A stretch of DNA of 64,000 bases from NCBI GenBank assembly GCA_965218205.1, contig OZ244590.1, forward strand, positions 1,178,001 through 1,242,000, read 5' to 3'. A program made the translations under genes and the position numbers. Every line of letters begins with the position of its first letter. The stretch's first letter is position 1. Of the stretch, positions 63,559 through 64,000 are shown piece by piece. The stretch is from CBDDCA01 sp965218205 (GTDB lineage: Bacteria; Spirochaetota; Spirochaetia; WTKD01; G963693115). The notes under the pieces are model-generated. The model ran no database searches. It was not told the DNA's origin and saw only the letters and a list, made by a program, of their open reading frames with translations.

Positions 63559-64000
63559 ATTTGGGAACAATAATGTTCTTAAAGTAATCTTCACAAATTT
63601 TGCGTACTTCTATGCCACTTCCCACTCTCATGATACTGTCATATAATGTACGTAGTTGCTCAGTGTGTAATCTTCGTATAAGATATTTTGTTGAAGCAAC
63701 ATCCGATGGGCTTACCGATACTTCTCGTACTCCCAAAGCAATGAGTACAGTAAGCATTACTGGATCTGCAGCCATATTACCACATACACCTACCTCTTTA
63801 TTATATATGTTAGCACCTTTGACTGTAGTATCAATTAATCGTAATATGCTAGGATGTAAGCTATCAGCTTCCTTTGAAAGCTCTGGGTGTACTCTATCCA
63901 TAGCAAGCGTATACTGTGTCAAATCGTTTGTACCTATTGAAAAAAAGTCAACTTCTTTTGCAAGAAATTCAGCCATAAGAGCTGATGCTGGAGTTTCTAT
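63548..64000 (-). CDS. ptsI: Phosphoenolpyruvate-protein phosphotransferase (enzyme I), C-terminal part
   Basis: The frame is open to the window end, so the gene continues beyond 64000; about 150 C-terminal residues are seen. IETPASALMAEFLAKEVDFF (in part), SIGTNDLTQYTLAMDR and GVCGNMAADP with the catalytic Cys are the PEP-binding barrel of enzyme I, which starts the PTS phosphate relay. The Met at 63976 is internal, not the start. The stop is a TAG inside an A-rich tandem repeat, and one extra A in the preceding A6 would extend the protein through lysine-rich pentapeptides. Confidence 0.92.
   Translation of the reverse strand: METPASALMAEFLAKEVDFFSIGTNDLTQYTLAMDRVHPELSKEADSLHPSILRLIDTTVKGANIYNKEVGVCGNMAADPVMLTVLIALGVREVSVSPSDVASTKYLIRRLHTEQLRTLYDSIMRVGSGIEVRKICEDYFKNIIVPKLKK

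Overview
The window looks like chromosomal DNA of a low-GC spirochaete. The basis is the V-type ATPase gene order E - DUF2764 - A - B - D - I - K, which is characteristic of spirochaetes and Bacteroidetes, together with large surface lipoproteins and AT-rich housekeeping genes. The genus cannot be fixed from the sequence alone. No tRNA, rRNA or CRISPR array was recognised.

Layout. 1-6.6 kb: glycyl- and glutamyl-tRNA synthetases, an AlaA-type aminotransferase, a degenerate HD-GYP protein and ClpA. 6.7-9.0 kb: a HindIII-like restriction-modification pair flanked by a 90-bp direct repeat derived from the 3' end of the neighbouring ABC-transporter gene. 9.0-13.7 kb: a minimal peptide/nickel-type ABC transporter behind trpBA. 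13.8-21.7 kb: two large fibronectin-III/BspA-like (DUF285) lipoprotein genes. 21.8-30.1 kb: a V-type ATPase operon. 30.5-38.7 kb: mutS2, rsgA, murI, a pentapeptide-repeat protein with a degenerate metallo-beta-lactamase-like partner, an RluD-type pseudouridine synthase and yggS. 38.8-45.8 kb: pdxST, a membrane-anchored unknown, polyprenyl synthase, phytoene/squalene synthase and ilvBN. 45.9-52.2 kb: a TonB-dependent receptor, a decayed IS, and exbB-exbD-exbD-tonB-yjbQ. 52.2-56.2 kb: mscS, sufE, cysS and a ClpP-family protease. 56.5-61.1 kb: a third Fn3/DUF285 lipoprotein, closely similar to the first. 61.2-64 kb: a HAD hydrolase, an exported unknown, a MerR-like regulator and the 3' part of ptsI.

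The most interesting system is the lipoprotein family. Two of its three genes (13.8-18.5 kb and 56.5-61.1 kb) carry a G15 or G14 tract between a well-formed ribosome-binding site plus ATG and the lipoprotein signal peptide. In both, the tract length given here puts the ATG out of frame; 13 or 16 G would put it in frame. This is a candidate phase-variable surface system. The third paralogue has matching upstream flank but no tract and appears fixed on. The Fn3 arms of the two phase-variable copies are nearly the same while their DUF285 tails differ.

Other points are a promoter for exbBD-tonB that lies inside an IS fragment and owes its 17-bp spacing to a 10-bp deletion, several genes with a -10 box so close to the ATG that their mRNAs may be leaderless, a sodium-binding signature in the V-ATPase rotor subunit, and low-complexity insertions in many conserved enzymes.
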